From Cerasicoccus sp. TK19100 (GTDB lineage Bacteria; Verrucomicrobiota; Verrucomicrobiia; Opitutales; Cerasicoccaceae): a DNA stretch of 64,000 bases. The position numbers were made by a program, and so were the translations under genes. A model generated the notes under the pieces. The model did not search any database, was not told the DNA's origin, and saw only the letters and a list, made by a program, of their open reading frames with translations. Shown here piece after piece: positions 55,869-64,000 of the stretch (the first letter of the stretch is position 1; each line of letters starts with the position of its first letter). The stretch is from positions 310,001 to 374,000 of the forward strand of contig NZ_JAPWDU010000006.1 of NCBI RefSeq assembly GCF_027257155.1. The letters are read 5' to 3'.

Positions 55869-56408
55869 ATGGGAGATGACTCACTATCCGCCGCCACCCG
55901 CCCGCAGCTTACGCGGGCTATTGAAATTTATTCCAAACCGCTTTCGCGCTACGCGTATTCGCTCTGTGGATGCGTGCACCGCTCCCAGGACGCTGTCCAG
56001 GACACCTTTCTCCGGCTCGCTGAGCGCGCCGAGCCAATTGAACCCGATGACCGCCTGGGCCCCTGGCTATTCAAGGTCTGCCGGTCGCGCGTCATTGACC
56101 AGTTTCGTAAGGAGGGTCGGATGAAGACTGGTGCCGATCTACCCGAAACCCACCCCGGGCAGGCCGAGACCGCCTCACCGGTCGAGACCACCGAAATCGC
56201 CGACAGCGCCGCGGCGGTCTTTGCCCACATGGACCAGCTGCCGCCTAACCAACGCGAAGTGCTGCGCCTCAAGTTCCAGGCCCAGCTTTCTTACCGGGAA
56301 ATTGCCGACGTGCTGGACCTCTCCGTGACCAACGTCGGCTACCTCGTCCACACCGCCATGGCGAGCCTGCGCCAACGCCTCCGCACTGAATCCGACCTGC
56401 TCGGTTAA
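55869..56408 (+). CDS. ECF-type RNA polymerase sigma factor
   Basis: 179 residues with region 2 (YSLCGCVHRSQDAVQDTFLRLAE, WLFKVCRSRVIDQFRKEGR) and region 4 (LPPNQREVLRLKFQAQLSYREIADVLDLSVTNVGYLVHTA). The downstream gene, 27 bp away, encodes a membrane protein with an anti-sigma-like cytoplasmic head, so the two probably form a sigma/anti-sigma pair. Confidence 0.94.
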   Translation: MGDDSLSAATRPQLTRAIEIYSKPLSRYAYSLCGCVHRSQDAVQDTFLRLAERAEPIEPDDRLGPWLFKVCRSRVIDQFRKEGRMKTGADLPETHPGQAETASPVETTEIADSAAAVFAHMDQLPPNQREVLRLKFQAQLSYREIADVLDLSVTNVGYLVHTAMASLRQRLRTESDLLG

Positions 56409-56435
56409 TCGCACACCTTCAACTTTTTGATCACC

Positions 56436-59300
56436 GTGAATTTTGATCCAAACGACCCACGTCTCACCGCCTACGCCTTAGGTGAACCGCTCGATGCCGA
56501 CGCGGAAAACTTTGTCCGCGAACATCGTGACGACCCGGATTTCCAAGCTGCCGTAGAGGAAATCCGCCAGACGGCCAAGCTGCTCGAATCCGCCTTTGGC
56601 GCTGAAGCCGACTCCGCAACCGCCGTTGACGAAAAAGCGATCCTCGAACGCGCCAAGCCAACGCCGCCCAACCGCGTCATGCTCTTCCTGCGCAGCTCTC
56701 CCGTCATGGCCATCGCCGCTACGCTTGTCCTGATGGGACTGGTGGCGATTGGTAGCTGGTGGACTCTGCGCGAACCGGAGCCGACGGCGACGGTGACTAT
56801 TCAAATCGAGCGCCCCGACAGGTTGGATGAGCCAGTGTTAGTTGCGTCCGAGAACTTCAACGCCCAGTTAAACATTCTTGGCAGTGAAAAGTTGGCCGAA
56901 AACGTAGCGCACCGACTCACCCTAGAGCAGTTGAAACAGCTTTCGGGGAACGATCTGTTAAGTGACGGCTGGGTTGCTTCAGCGGCTACTGAGATCATGA
57001 AGCGCACATCGCTTGATACTCAGCGTGAGTCATATCTTATCGATATCAACGTCCGCCATCCGGATGAACAATTGGCAGCGACACTTGCGAATCTCCTGGC
57101 CGACGAATACCTAAATTACAGTATAAAGTTAAATATCGAAACCAGTATGCGGGCAGTCGAAGACCTGCGTGCTCGCGCCGATCAGCAGCGCTTGAAAGTC
57201 GAAGAATTGCGGGCCGACGTGAGTGTTTACCGCAACAAGTTCAAGCGTCTTGGGTTTAGTTCCGAAGAGCTGGGAGCCAAGCAACAAAGTTTGGTCGAGG
57301 CTGAATCTGCTTACGCGGAATTACAAGGGCAGCTTCAAACCGAGAAAGCGAAAGTCGCATTGACCAGCGCTGGCGCACGGATAGTGAATCAAGCCTCTTC
57401 CGAGGGCCCAATTGCGCTGGCCGATGTGGCAATGCCCGGTGCGACAGTCAATGGAATCAAGAAGCCTGTTGCACAGAATATTCCGGCACCAAAACCACCT
57501 CCGCCTAACGCAGACTCAAGAGAGGCCATGCTTAAGGAGGTGTCGCGTTCGTGGTCTAGACCACAAATCATGCCTGCTGAGGGTTCCAATCTTAGTAGAA
57601 TTTCCGGTGATGTTGGAGTAGATAAAAAGGCATCGACTCCCCCCGGAGCGACAGCCAATGAACAAGGCGCGCTCTTTGCCTATGATGCGACAAATGATGC
57701 CCGGCGTGACTGGTCCGATCAACAAGGCACCAACTTGACTGGTTTTGTTTATGCCGCGCCGGGGCCAGGTGAGGTACAAACCAAAAGGCGAAACAGAGTA
57801 TTACCAAGTCGACTGGAGGAAGTTCAAGCGGTGATTCCGGGCGAACAGCAATGGAACCGCGAAGGCTACGATCTCATTAAGGACAATGAATTCACCTCGC
57901 CGGGGGTGGAGCCGCTGTCGACCTTTTCCATCGATGTGGATACGGCCAGCTACGCGAACGTCCGCCGCATGCTGCGGGGTGGGCAACTGCCTCCACCGGA
58001 CGCCGTGCGCATTGAGGAGATGATCAATTACTTCGACTACGACTACCCAATTCCCGCCGGGGAAGGGCATCCGTTTTCGGTCACGACCGAGGTCGCGCCC
58101 GCGCCTTGGAGCCCGCAACACTACCTCGTGCGCATTGGCCTGAAGGGCTACGAAATGCCGTGGGAGGAGCGTCCGTCGAGCAATCTGGTTTTCCTGATCG
58201 ACGTGTCCGGCTCGATGAACAACGCCAACAAACTCGGCCTGGTCAAGCAGGCGCTCACGGGGTTGACTCAGCGCCTCGACCGGCGAGACCGTGTGGCGAT
58301 TGTCGTCTACGCGGGCAGCAGCGGCCTCGCGTTGCCATCGACCACGGCGGACAACCAGGAGACGATTCAGCACGCGCTGGCCAACCTGAAAGCCGGCGGT
58401 TCGACCAACGGGGGGGAGGGCATTGAGCTGGCGTATCAAGTCGCGCAGGAGAAGTTTATCGAGGGCGGCAATAATCGCGTTATTCTGTGCACCGACGGCG
58501 ACTTCAACGTCGGCGTGAGCGACCGCGGCCAGCTGACCCGGCTCATCGAAGACAAGGCTAAGAGCGGCGTCTTCCTTTCCATCTGCGGCTTTGGCATGGG
58601 TAACTTGAAGGACGACATGATGGAGTCGCTATCCAACGCCGGCAACGGCAACTACGCCTACATCGACACCATCCGCGAAGCGCGCAAAGTGTTCGGCCAG
58701 GACCTCGCGGGCACGATGCTCACCATTGCCAAGGACGTAAAAATCCAGGTCGAGTTCAACCCGGCCAACGTCGCGGCCTACCGCCTCATCGGCTACGAAA
58801 ACCGCATGCTCGCCGCCAAGGATTTCAACGACGACACCAAGGACGCGGGCGAGATCGGTGCCGGACACACCGTTACCGCGCTCTACGAAATCGTCCCCGT
58901 CGGCGTGGATAGCCCGGCCTTACCGCAGGACTCTGTCGACGCGCTGAAATACCAGGAAGCGCCGGTTGCCAGCGAATCAGAGAACGTCTTTGGCGACGAA
59001 TGGCTAACCGTCAAGCTGCGCTACAAACAGCCCGATGGAGATACGTCGACCTTGCTTAGCACCGTGGTGGACGGCCCGTCGGAGGCCCTGGCCGTGAGCA
59101 GTGATTTGCAGTTCGCCTCGTCCGTCGTGGAGTTTGGCCTGCTGCTGCGCGACTCACCGCACGCGGGTAATGCCAATTGGGCCGGCCTCATCGAGCGCGC
59201 CCGCCAGACCATTGGCACCGATCCCGGAGGCCATCGTGCGGAATTTGTCGAGCTCGCGAAAGCCGCCCAGGAACTCTCGGCGCAACAGGCTGCGGAGTGA
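56436..59300 (+). CDS. Membrane VWA protein with anti-sigma-like N-terminus and Wzz-like insert
   Basis: About 954 residues from a GTG at 56436. In order: a cytoplasmic 80-residue segment (DPRLTAYALGEPLDADAENF) like those of anti-sigma factors but without zinc ligands; a membrane helix at about 89-109; a region (about 120-320) with the secondary structure and phrases of Wzz/GumC chain-length proteins (ESYLIDINVRHPDEQLAAT, LANLLADEYLNYSIK) and a coiled coil; a linker with the MLKEVSRSW motif (about 362-378); then the YfbK-type VWA half with N-terminal VWA_N, MIDAS DVSGSMNN (Asp589, Ser591, Ser593) and a DUF3520-like end. The cofactor is likely Mg2+. Its job is unknown; signalling with the sigma factor is likely. 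Confidence 0.87.
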   Translation: MNFDPNDPRLTAYALGEPLDADAENFVREHRDDPDFQAAVEEIRQTAKLLESAFGAEADSATAVDEKAILERAKPTPPNRVMLFLRSSPVMAIAATLVLMGLVAIGSWWTLREPEPTATVTIQIERPDRLDEPVLVASENFNAQLNILGSEKLAENVAHRLTLEQLKQLSGNDLLSDGWVASAATEIMKRTSLDTQRESYLIDINVRHPDEQLAATLANLLADEYLNYSIKLNIETSMRAVEDLRARADQQRLKVEELRADVSVYRNKFKRLGFSSEELGAKQQSLVEAESAYAELQGQLQTEKAKVALTSAGARIVNQASSEGPIALADVAMPGATVNGIKKPVAQNIPAPKPPPPNADSREAMLKEVSRSWSRPQIMPAEGSNLSRISGDVGVDKKASTPPGATANEQGALFAYDATNDARRDWSDQQGTNLTGFVYAAPGPGEVQTKRRNRVLPSRLEEVQAVIPGEQQWNREGYDLIKDNEFTSPGVEPLSTFSIDVDTASYANVRRMLRGGQLPPPDAVRIEEMINYFDYDYPIPAGEGHPFSVTTEVAPAPWSPQHYLVRIGLKGYEMPWEERPSSNLVFLIDVSGSMNNANKLGLVKQALTGLTQRLDRRDRVAIVVYAGSSGLALPSTTADNQETIQHALANLKAGGSTNGGEGIELAYQVAQEKFIEGGNNRVILCTDGDFNVGVSDRGQLTRLIEDKAKSGVFLSICGFGMGNLKDDMMESLSNAGNGNYAYIDTIREARKVFGQDLAGTMLTIAKDVKIQVEFNPANVAAYRLIGYENRMLAAKDFNDDTKDAGEIGAGHTVTALYEIVPVGVDSPALPQDSVDALKYQEAPVASESENVFGDEWLTVKLRYKQPDGDTSTLLSTVVDGPSEALAVSSDLQFASSVVEFGLLLRDSPHAGNANWAGLIERARQTIGTDPGGHRAEFVELAKAAQELSAQQAAE

Positions 59301-59759
59301 GCGGGCAGGGGGGCAACTTACAATGACTATCGAAGCGCCAACGGCGCGGTTTCATAATAGCCTGGGGTCAGTGAAGAGCGATGCTCTGAACGCAGCCCCA
59401 GGAAGAATGAATGACCTAAAATCTTTGAGTGCTGAAAGCACGGCTTCATTGACGGGTGTTGAGGCCACCCTTTCAGGGTTCGAATTATTCGTTTCGCTTG
59501 GTTCCTAGGGCTGCGCTTCTGTCGCGTTGCGACTTGCGCTGACCCTAGGCTAGTATGAACTCGCGCCGTTGGCGCTCAATGCCCTTTGGTTTTCGATCAA
59601 CTCAATCAGAGTGAAATGTTCTTCGCGAACATCGGTTGGAGCTAATGGCGACGGACTATATTTTAAATCGGGGCGGTAAAAGTTGGCAGGCTAGCCAAAA
59701 TCCGATGCGGGAGATTCGCGAACTTGCGCCATCGACGGCTTGTGATATGGGTTTTAAAA
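59301..59759. other. Intergenic region with a large imperfect palindrome
   Basis: No gene seen. Most of this 459-base gap is taken by the inverted-repeat element listed separately (59334-59576); the rest is the AT-rich leader of the DUF3313 gene, and I see no promoter that can be named with confidence. Confidence 0.6.
59334..59576. repeat. 243-bp element bounded by 38-bp imperfect inverted repeats
   Basis: Arm 1 (59334-59371: AGCGCCAACGGCGCGGTTTC...) and arm 2 (59539-59576) pair with a few mismatches. Inside, GAACGCAGCCCCAGGAA near 59388 pairs with TTCCTAGGGCTGCGCTTC near 59500. Together it can fold as one long hairpin. No open reading frame lies inside. It looks like a MITE-like or REP-derived element. 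Confidence 0.75.
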
Positions 59760-60614
59760 ATGAAAAGCCCAACGACTGCCATTGCCTTGTTCGTGCTGGC
59801 CCCGCTGATCGCGGGTGCCGGCATTCTCTCTAATATTCAGGACCGCCTGAATGAACGCACGGAGAACATCACCGACAGCAGTTCGCGACTGTCATCGACT
59901 GCGCCGCTGGACACCGATTCGGACGACCAACCGGGGCCGGCCGAGGCAATCGTGGGCGCGGTCAAGGCACCGATCCAAGACGGCATTTCCGAGCTAACGC
60001 CCACCCGCGCCGCGCCGATGACGAAGTCCGGCTTTTTGCCCAGCTACGAGGGCTTCAAAGAAGACCCGGACACCGGTGCCTGGGTCTGGACCGACAAGCC
60101 CGCACCGTTGGCCGCCTATGAGAAATTCGCCATTGCCCCCATCGTGGTTTACCCGGCCAAGGATGCGCAGTTTCAAGCGGTTAGCCCGGACGATCTTAAG
60201 AAGCTCACCGACTACTTCCGCTACGAGCTGACCAAGGCCCTCGAAGCGCAGGGCTTTTCCGTGGTAACCGAGGGAGGCGAGGGCGTTGCCGTGCTGCGCA
60301 TTGCCATCGTCAACGTGGTCCCCGGCAATCCGGTAAAGTATGCTGGCTCGTTCTTTCCCTATGCGCGGATCGTGGATGGCGTAAAGTCCGCGACGGGCGA
60401 AGCAAATATGGGCGTGGGCACGATCTCGATTGAAGCCGAGGCGATCGACTCCGCCACCGGCGAGCCTGTTGCTGCCGTGATCGACACGCTCGCGGGCAAG
60501 AAGCTGGATGTCCGCCAAAGTCTCAACAAATGGGGCGACATCGCGCAAGCCATCGACACCTGGGCGCAGCGCTTTGCTGCCCGCGTGAGCCAGGCGCATG
60601 GAGCTAAAGAATAG
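59760..60614 (+). CDS. DUF3313-domain exported protein
   Basis: About 284 residues from the ATG at 59760 (MKSPTTAIALFVLAPLIAGAG). The N-terminus is a signal or membrane anchor, followed by a disordered Ser/Asp-rich linker. The DUF3313 body is recognisable: SGFLPSYEGFKEDP, VWTDKPAPLAAYEKFAIAPIVVY, GTISIEAEAIDSATGEPVAAVID and a C-terminal amphipathic helix. The domain is common in proteobacterial lipoproteins; here no lipobox Cys is seen. The function is unknown. Confidence 0.83.
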   Translation: MKSPTTAIALFVLAPLIAGAGILSNIQDRLNERTENITDSSSRLSSTAPLDTDSDDQPGPAEAIVGAVKAPIQDGISELTPTRAAPMTKSGFLPSYEGFKEDPDTGAWVWTDKPAPLAAYEKFAIAPIVVYPAKDAQFQAVSPDDLKKLTDYFRYELTKALEAQGFSVVTEGGEGVAVLRIAIVNVVPGNPVKYAGSFFPYARIVDGVKSATGEANMGVGTISIEAEAIDSATGEPVAAVIDTLAGKKLDVRQSLNKWGDIAQAIDTWAQRFAARVSQAHGAKE

Positions 60615-60620
60615 TGGCGT

Positions 60621-61295
60621 TTATTGCTCGCGCTTAGAACGACGGCGTCGAACGTAAAGTAGAGCTACCAGACTGGTGAGGCCTAGGAATGCGATGGCCT
60701 GCGAAGGCTCAGGAATCGCAGTGACAGTGCCATTCAGGCGAACGTTGTCCAAGCGAACGTTCGAGCCACTCACATTGATGGAGTCGGAGTACGACCAGCG
60801 CAAAGTGATGGCGGTGATGTCCTGGTATTCTGAGCCAGCGAGCGACACAAGCTGGTCAGTGTTCATGATCGTGCCGCTACCGGACGCCAGCGAATTGGTG
60901 AAAATCACGCTAGATCCACTTCCTAGACCCAAGGGGTCGGACTGCAGGTAGACACTGTAATTGAAGGAGGCACCGTTGGCATAAGAGCCGTAGTCGAAAA
61001 CGATGGATTCCAGGTTGAGCGTGTATCCCGGTGCCGCTTCGACATGCATGTTGAAGTAGGAAGGGCCGTCCAAAGCAGCATTTTGCGTGGAGGCAGTGTT
61101 GCTGGTAGGGATATAGGCTGCGTTAGTCGTTCCGGAAATCGCGCCATTCGTCACGAGGAAAGGATTCGCGGTAACGTTGGCGTCAACATTAGTCGCCAAC
61201 GGCGATGCGCCCGCAAAGGTATACTGTGCAATTAAGGCTGCTTGGCTGCTGGCCGCGGCTGCAGCAATAAGGGATGTCACGATGAGAGTTTTCAT
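60621..61295 (-). CDS. PEP-CTERM sorting-signal protein
   Basis: About 224 residues from the ATG at 61295. A signal peptide (MKTLIVTSLIAAAAASSQA) is followed by a beta-rich lectin-like body, and the C-terminus has the PEP-CTERM tripartite signal: IPEPSQAIAFLG, a hydrophobic helix and a basic tail RRRRSKREQ. By family, the tail is cut by an exosortase when the protein is moved to the surface or extracellular matrix. No exosortase gene lies in the window. Confidence 0.88.
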   Translation of the reverse strand: MKTLIVTSLIAAAAASSQAALIAQYTFAGASPLATNVDANVTANPFLVTNGAISGTTNAAYIPTSNTASTQNAALDGPSYFNMHVEAAPGYTLNLESIVFDYGSYANGASFNYSVYLQSDPLGLGSGSSVIFTNSLASGSGTIMNTDQLVSLAGSEYQDITAITLRWSYSDSINVSGSNVRLDNVRLNGTVTAIPEPSQAIAFLGLTSLVALLYVRRRRSKREQ

Positions 61296-61590
61296 TAGCA
61301 ATAGTTTGAATTTTATTTAGTGATTTTTGTCCTGATGGCAAGCACTTGCAGGATCATTATAACAGGCAGGCGACTGCTTTACGCATATTACCCACAGTAA
61401 TTAGCGTAAGCGTTCGGCGGCAATCTCCTTCGTGGTTTTTCTAAATGCATAGCGTTTTGCTGAACGGCTGGGATGCCATTCCGGCAATCAAGCGAAATAT
61501 AGAATATAACGGATTAGTGCATCTTTATGTCGATCATTAGAATGATTGAGGTTCTTGACTTCACTTCTTGGCGCGTTGAAGCTGAGTCGT

Positions 61591-62778
61591 ATGAAATGTT
61601 ACCTCGGATTCCTTACCCTATTGTTGTTGCTCGTTTCAGGAGTACAAGCGGAGCAAACAATAACCCTTGGTGACTGGGCAAAGGTCACCGCGCCAACGGA
61701 ATATGAGCAAGGCGTCGCATTCCCGGTCAAGGTCGACGTGCTGAAAGTGGACGGGCCGACGAAGCTCGTCATGAATGCGAACTGGCTGAAGGACAGCGGT
61801 GCATTCGGCGGCTTCCTGCAACTGCTCAATATCAATGAGGATGTTACGGCACCAAAGTCATTCGAGTTCAACGTCACCATATCGAAGACCAAGCCCAACC
61901 TGAAAAGTGTGAGCCTGGCCCTGTATTTGTCACCCGATGGCGAGTGGAAAAACAAGACCGTATCGGGCATCGTCACGCTCACGCCAAAAGCGAAACAAGG
62001 CACCGGCCATGAGGCGATGGAGTACGAGAAGATCACCGCCGAAGTGAAGCCGTTTTACATGAATACCGCACCGCCCGTGGCGACCTTGGCCGAAGGTGGC
62101 TTTGCCGACGAGCCGTCGTTTGTCGATAACTTTGACCCCGGCTGGCCGAACAAAAGCGCTTGGCGCGTAGCGAGCTGGGAACAAAACGGCACCCTGATGA
62201 GCCCCGAGCGCTGCTACGTCGACGATTCCGGAAACCTCGTGCAAACGATCCTCAAGGGCGGCCCTCCTTACTTGGGCGGCTCCCTGCAGAGTGCGCGTGA
62301 ATTCGGCTATGGTCGCTGGGTGGCTCGCCTGAAGCCCACCGATGTTCCCGGCGCGCTCAATAGCATGTTCACGAAGGATTGGGACGATCTGACCACCGAG
62401 AAACCAGACAACGACGGCACCGGCTTCGAGATCGATATCGAGCTGCTCTCTTACACCTTTGGCAAGGACAAGGGCGCGGTCCACCTCGCGATCCATGCCA
62501 AGGGTTTTGACAATTACCTCAGCATCAACCCGACCCTGGATTTCAACCCCTCGGACGACTACCACGAGTGGGGCTTCGACGTGCTGCCCGACCGCATCAT
62601 CTGGCACATCGACGGCAAGTTCCTGCACGAGTGGAAATACACCAAGGAGGTCTACGCCAACGAGGGCTACGAGATGTTCTTCAACTCCTGGACGATGCCC
62701 AAGTGGATCCACGGCCCCACCCAGGAAGACGCAGACTACCACATCGACTGGGTGAAGTTCTACCCGCTGAAAAAGTAG
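61591..62778 (+). CDS. Secreted GH16 family glycoside hydrolase
   Basis: About 395 residues from the ATG at 61591 (MKCYLGFLTLLLLLVSGVQA, signal peptide). Residues 25-150 form a beta-sandwich of unknown type; the GH16 jelly roll follows, with the catalytic EIDIE (Glu280, Asp282, Glu284) in GTGFEIDIELLSYTFG and the later WHIDGKFLHEW and FNSWTMPKWIHGPT. By family it cuts beta-1,3- or beta-1,4-linked glucans or galactans (laminarin, agar, carrageenan, porphyran); the substrate is not decided here. It ends 58 bp before the converging TIR-like gene. Confidence 0.9.
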   Translation: MKCYLGFLTLLLLLVSGVQAEQTITLGDWAKVTAPTEYEQGVAFPVKVDVLKVDGPTKLVMNANWLKDSGAFGGFLQLLNINEDVTAPKSFEFNVTISKTKPNLKSVSLALYLSPDGEWKNKTVSGIVTLTPKAKQGTGHEAMEYEKITAEVKPFYMNTAPPVATLAEGGFADEPSFVDNFDPGWPNKSAWRVASWEQNGTLMSPERCYVDDSGNLVQTILKGGPPYLGGSLQSAREFGYGRWVARLKPTDVPGALNSMFTKDWDDLTTEKPDNDGTGFEIDIELLSYTFGKDKGAVHLAIHAKGFDNYLSINPTLDFNPSDDYHEWGFDVLPDRIIWHIDGKFLHEWKYTKEVYANEGYEMFFNSWTMPKWIHGPTQEDADYHIDWVKFYPLKK

Positions 62779-62835
62779 CGCGATTCGTATTTCCTGCGCA
62801 TTTGGGACGTTGTCCAGAAGCGTTTTATTGTAATT

Positions 62836-63753
62836 TTATACTACGATAACAGCAGTTGTTGAATCAATACTGCCGGTTAATTCCACTTTAATTCGGAATA
62901 GCCTAATCGGAAACCCAAAGGCAAATGCTTCAAATGTTAGTTCATAACTTCCAATGCCCCTAATAATCGGCATTCGAGGCACAACGTCGAGATGGCTATT
63001 GAGAAATACTTCGCATTGGTTTTCAAGGTTCACCGCCAAGAGATCGACGCTTCCTTCAGAAACAGGGAAAATTGCTTGAGCGTATGAGCTGCCTGATCCA
63101 GTAACCTTTAAAGGACTTCTATCTGGCGACTCCGTTGATGAGCCGTCTGAAATATTTTTGATATGCGCCAAGCGAACGCTTGCATCGGATGCTCCAATAT
63201 CACTTCTTGGATTCTTGATCTTCGCATATAATACTCGGACCAAGCGATTTCCGGTGTGATCACCATAGCGCACATTTGGTCCCCATTCGACCTTTTCCAG
63301 TCGGAGGTGACGAGAATAACTACTGCTCCATCGAGCATCAACAATTGCTTGCTTTACGATTCCAAGCACCTCGTCAGGACGCTCAAACTCAGGCGTATTG
63401 CATACAATGAAATCAAGGACACCCTCCTTTTTTGTCGTCTTCTGATTGATTACCAAGAGTTTTTCGAATCCGAGAGCGTAAGCAACTGCCAACTCTTGGT
63501 TCGTGTAAACTGAACCTCGGTTGAATTCTCCCGAAGCTCCAATAACTTTTTCTCTCTGGAAATTGATAAAGAGATAAATATCCGAACTCTTAAGTTCTCC
63601 GATGATTCCGGCGTTTAAATCGCATATGCTTTGAACCTTGATCGCGACATATGGCTCATAGCCTTCAGATTGCAGCCAAGAGGCAACTTCTTCTGAGACC
63701 TTTCGTTCATCGGCTGATGCCTGGCCGCAACTAATAAAGACTTTAGCTTTCAT
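62836..63753 (-). CDS. TIR-like N-terminal domain protein, candidate defence gene in a cassette
   Basis: 305 residues from the ATG at 63753 (MKAKVFISCGQASADERKV). Residues 1-150 fit a TIR/nucleotide-hydrolase-like Rossmann fold: KVFISCGQ strand, LKSSDIYLFINF, and FNRGSVYTNQELAVAYALG with Glu87 at the position of the catalytic Glu of bacterial TIR NADases. The C-terminal half is beta-rich and unassigned. The gene is AT-rich and starts 6 bases inside a G|TT cassette edge (attC-like site C). No full attC is found at its far end. NAD cleavage and antiphage defence are inferences. Confidence 0.7.
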   Translation of the reverse strand: MKAKVFISCGQASADERKVSEEVASWLQSEGYEPYVAIKVQSICDLNAGIIGELKSSDIYLFINFQREKVIGASGEFNRGSVYTNQELAVAYALGFEKLLVINQKTTKKEGVLDFIVCNTPEFERPDEVLGIVKQAIVDARWSSSYSRHLRLEKVEWGPNVRYGDHTGNRLVRVLYAKIKNPRSDIGASDASVRLAHIKNISDGSSTESPDRSPLKVTGSGSSYAQAIFPVSEGSVDLLAVNLENQCEVFLNSHLDVVPRMPIIRGIGSYELTFEAFAFGFPIRLFRIKVELTGSIDSTTAVIVV

Positions 63754-63758
63754 TTTTT

Positions 63759-63829
<71 letters not shown>

Positions 63830-64000
63830 TTATTTGCTTTCTAGGTATTCGATCTTGCACTTGGTCTCGCTGGATAGCCCAAACTCAATGAACTCATCAG
63901 TGCTATCAAAGAGTATTGCCTTCCGCTTTTCGATCTCATCGATAAATATTCTCTTATACCCATTTTTCTTCGTTCCTGTTGTGAAAGTCGTTGAGGTTGG
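63830..64000 (-). CDS. Truncated gene at the window edge (hypothetical cassette gene)
   Basis: The last 56 codons of a gene whose start lies beyond the window; the end reads IEKRKAILFDSTDEFIEFG and closes ...KIEYLESK before the stop. It is AT-rich and ends just before attC-like site C, in the same orientation as the TIR-like gene. Too little is visible for a family call. Confidence 0.65.
   Translation of the reverse strand, partial: PTSTTFTTGTKKNGYKRIFIDEIEKRKAILFDSTDEFIEFGLSSETKCKIEYLESK

Noticed and set aside
62778-62835. Distal attC of the TIR-like cassette
   Set aside because: GGACAAC matches the expected R'' at six of seven bases, but there is no L''/L' stem after it.

Overview
The window reads as chromosomal DNA of a GC-rich bacterium of the Verrucomicrobiota, most likely class Opitutia. 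Support comes from a five-gene type IV pilus-like operon laid out like the Amuc_1102 to Amuc_1098 genes of Akkermansia, a PEP-CTERM surface protein, several secreted proteins with a similar acidic C-terminal module, a sulfatase and a GH16 glycanase typical of marine polysaccharide degraders, and start sites that mostly lack a clear Shine-Dalgarno sequence. The taxonomic call is an inference. No rRNA, tRNA, CRISPR array, insertion sequence or prophage was seen.

Layout. 0-11 kb: a secreted SGNH hydrolase; a minus-strand operon of RimK-like ligase, SET-domain protein and ferric-reductase-like oxidoreductase with a divergent GNAT gene; a secreted trypsin-like protease; and the oxidative pentose phosphate genes zwf, opcA and pgl. 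11-15 kb: pyruvate dehydrogenase E1 (pdhA-pdhB) and a Nudix hydrolase. 14.9-22.1 kb: the pilus-like operon, ending in a secretin and a strong terminator. 22-31 kb: housekeeping genes (5'-3' exonuclease, orphan response regulator, bcp, hisG, metX, a cation exchanger, tyrS). 31-38.5 kb: a peroxiredoxin, acnA, a STAS protein, a hybrid histidine kinase with an ethylene-receptor-like sensor, and ilvE. 38.6-43.2 kb: five pseudopilin genes in one operon, then menA. 43.4-46 kb: trxA, a Lys/Ala/Pro-rich membrane protein and dapF, whose two catalytic cysteines are both serine.

46-48.5 kb is an AT-rich accessory island. Its three small genes are each followed by a folded site with the architecture of an integron attC site, so it looks like an integron cassette array without a visible integrase. 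The first gene encodes a SUKH (SMI1/KNR4) protein. A fourth such site lies on the minus strand at 63.8 kb, between a truncated gene and a TIR-like candidate defence gene, which suggests a second set of cassettes continuing past the window.

48.5-62.8 kb returns to ordinary chromosome: a family B DNA polymerase, a secreted cyclophilin, two tandem DUF5069 paralogues, a sulfatase, an ECF sigma factor next to a large membrane VWA protein with an anti-sigma-like N-terminus, a DUF3313 protein, the PEP-CTERM protein and the GH16 enzyme. Several gene borders carry long inverted repeats from different dispersed families.
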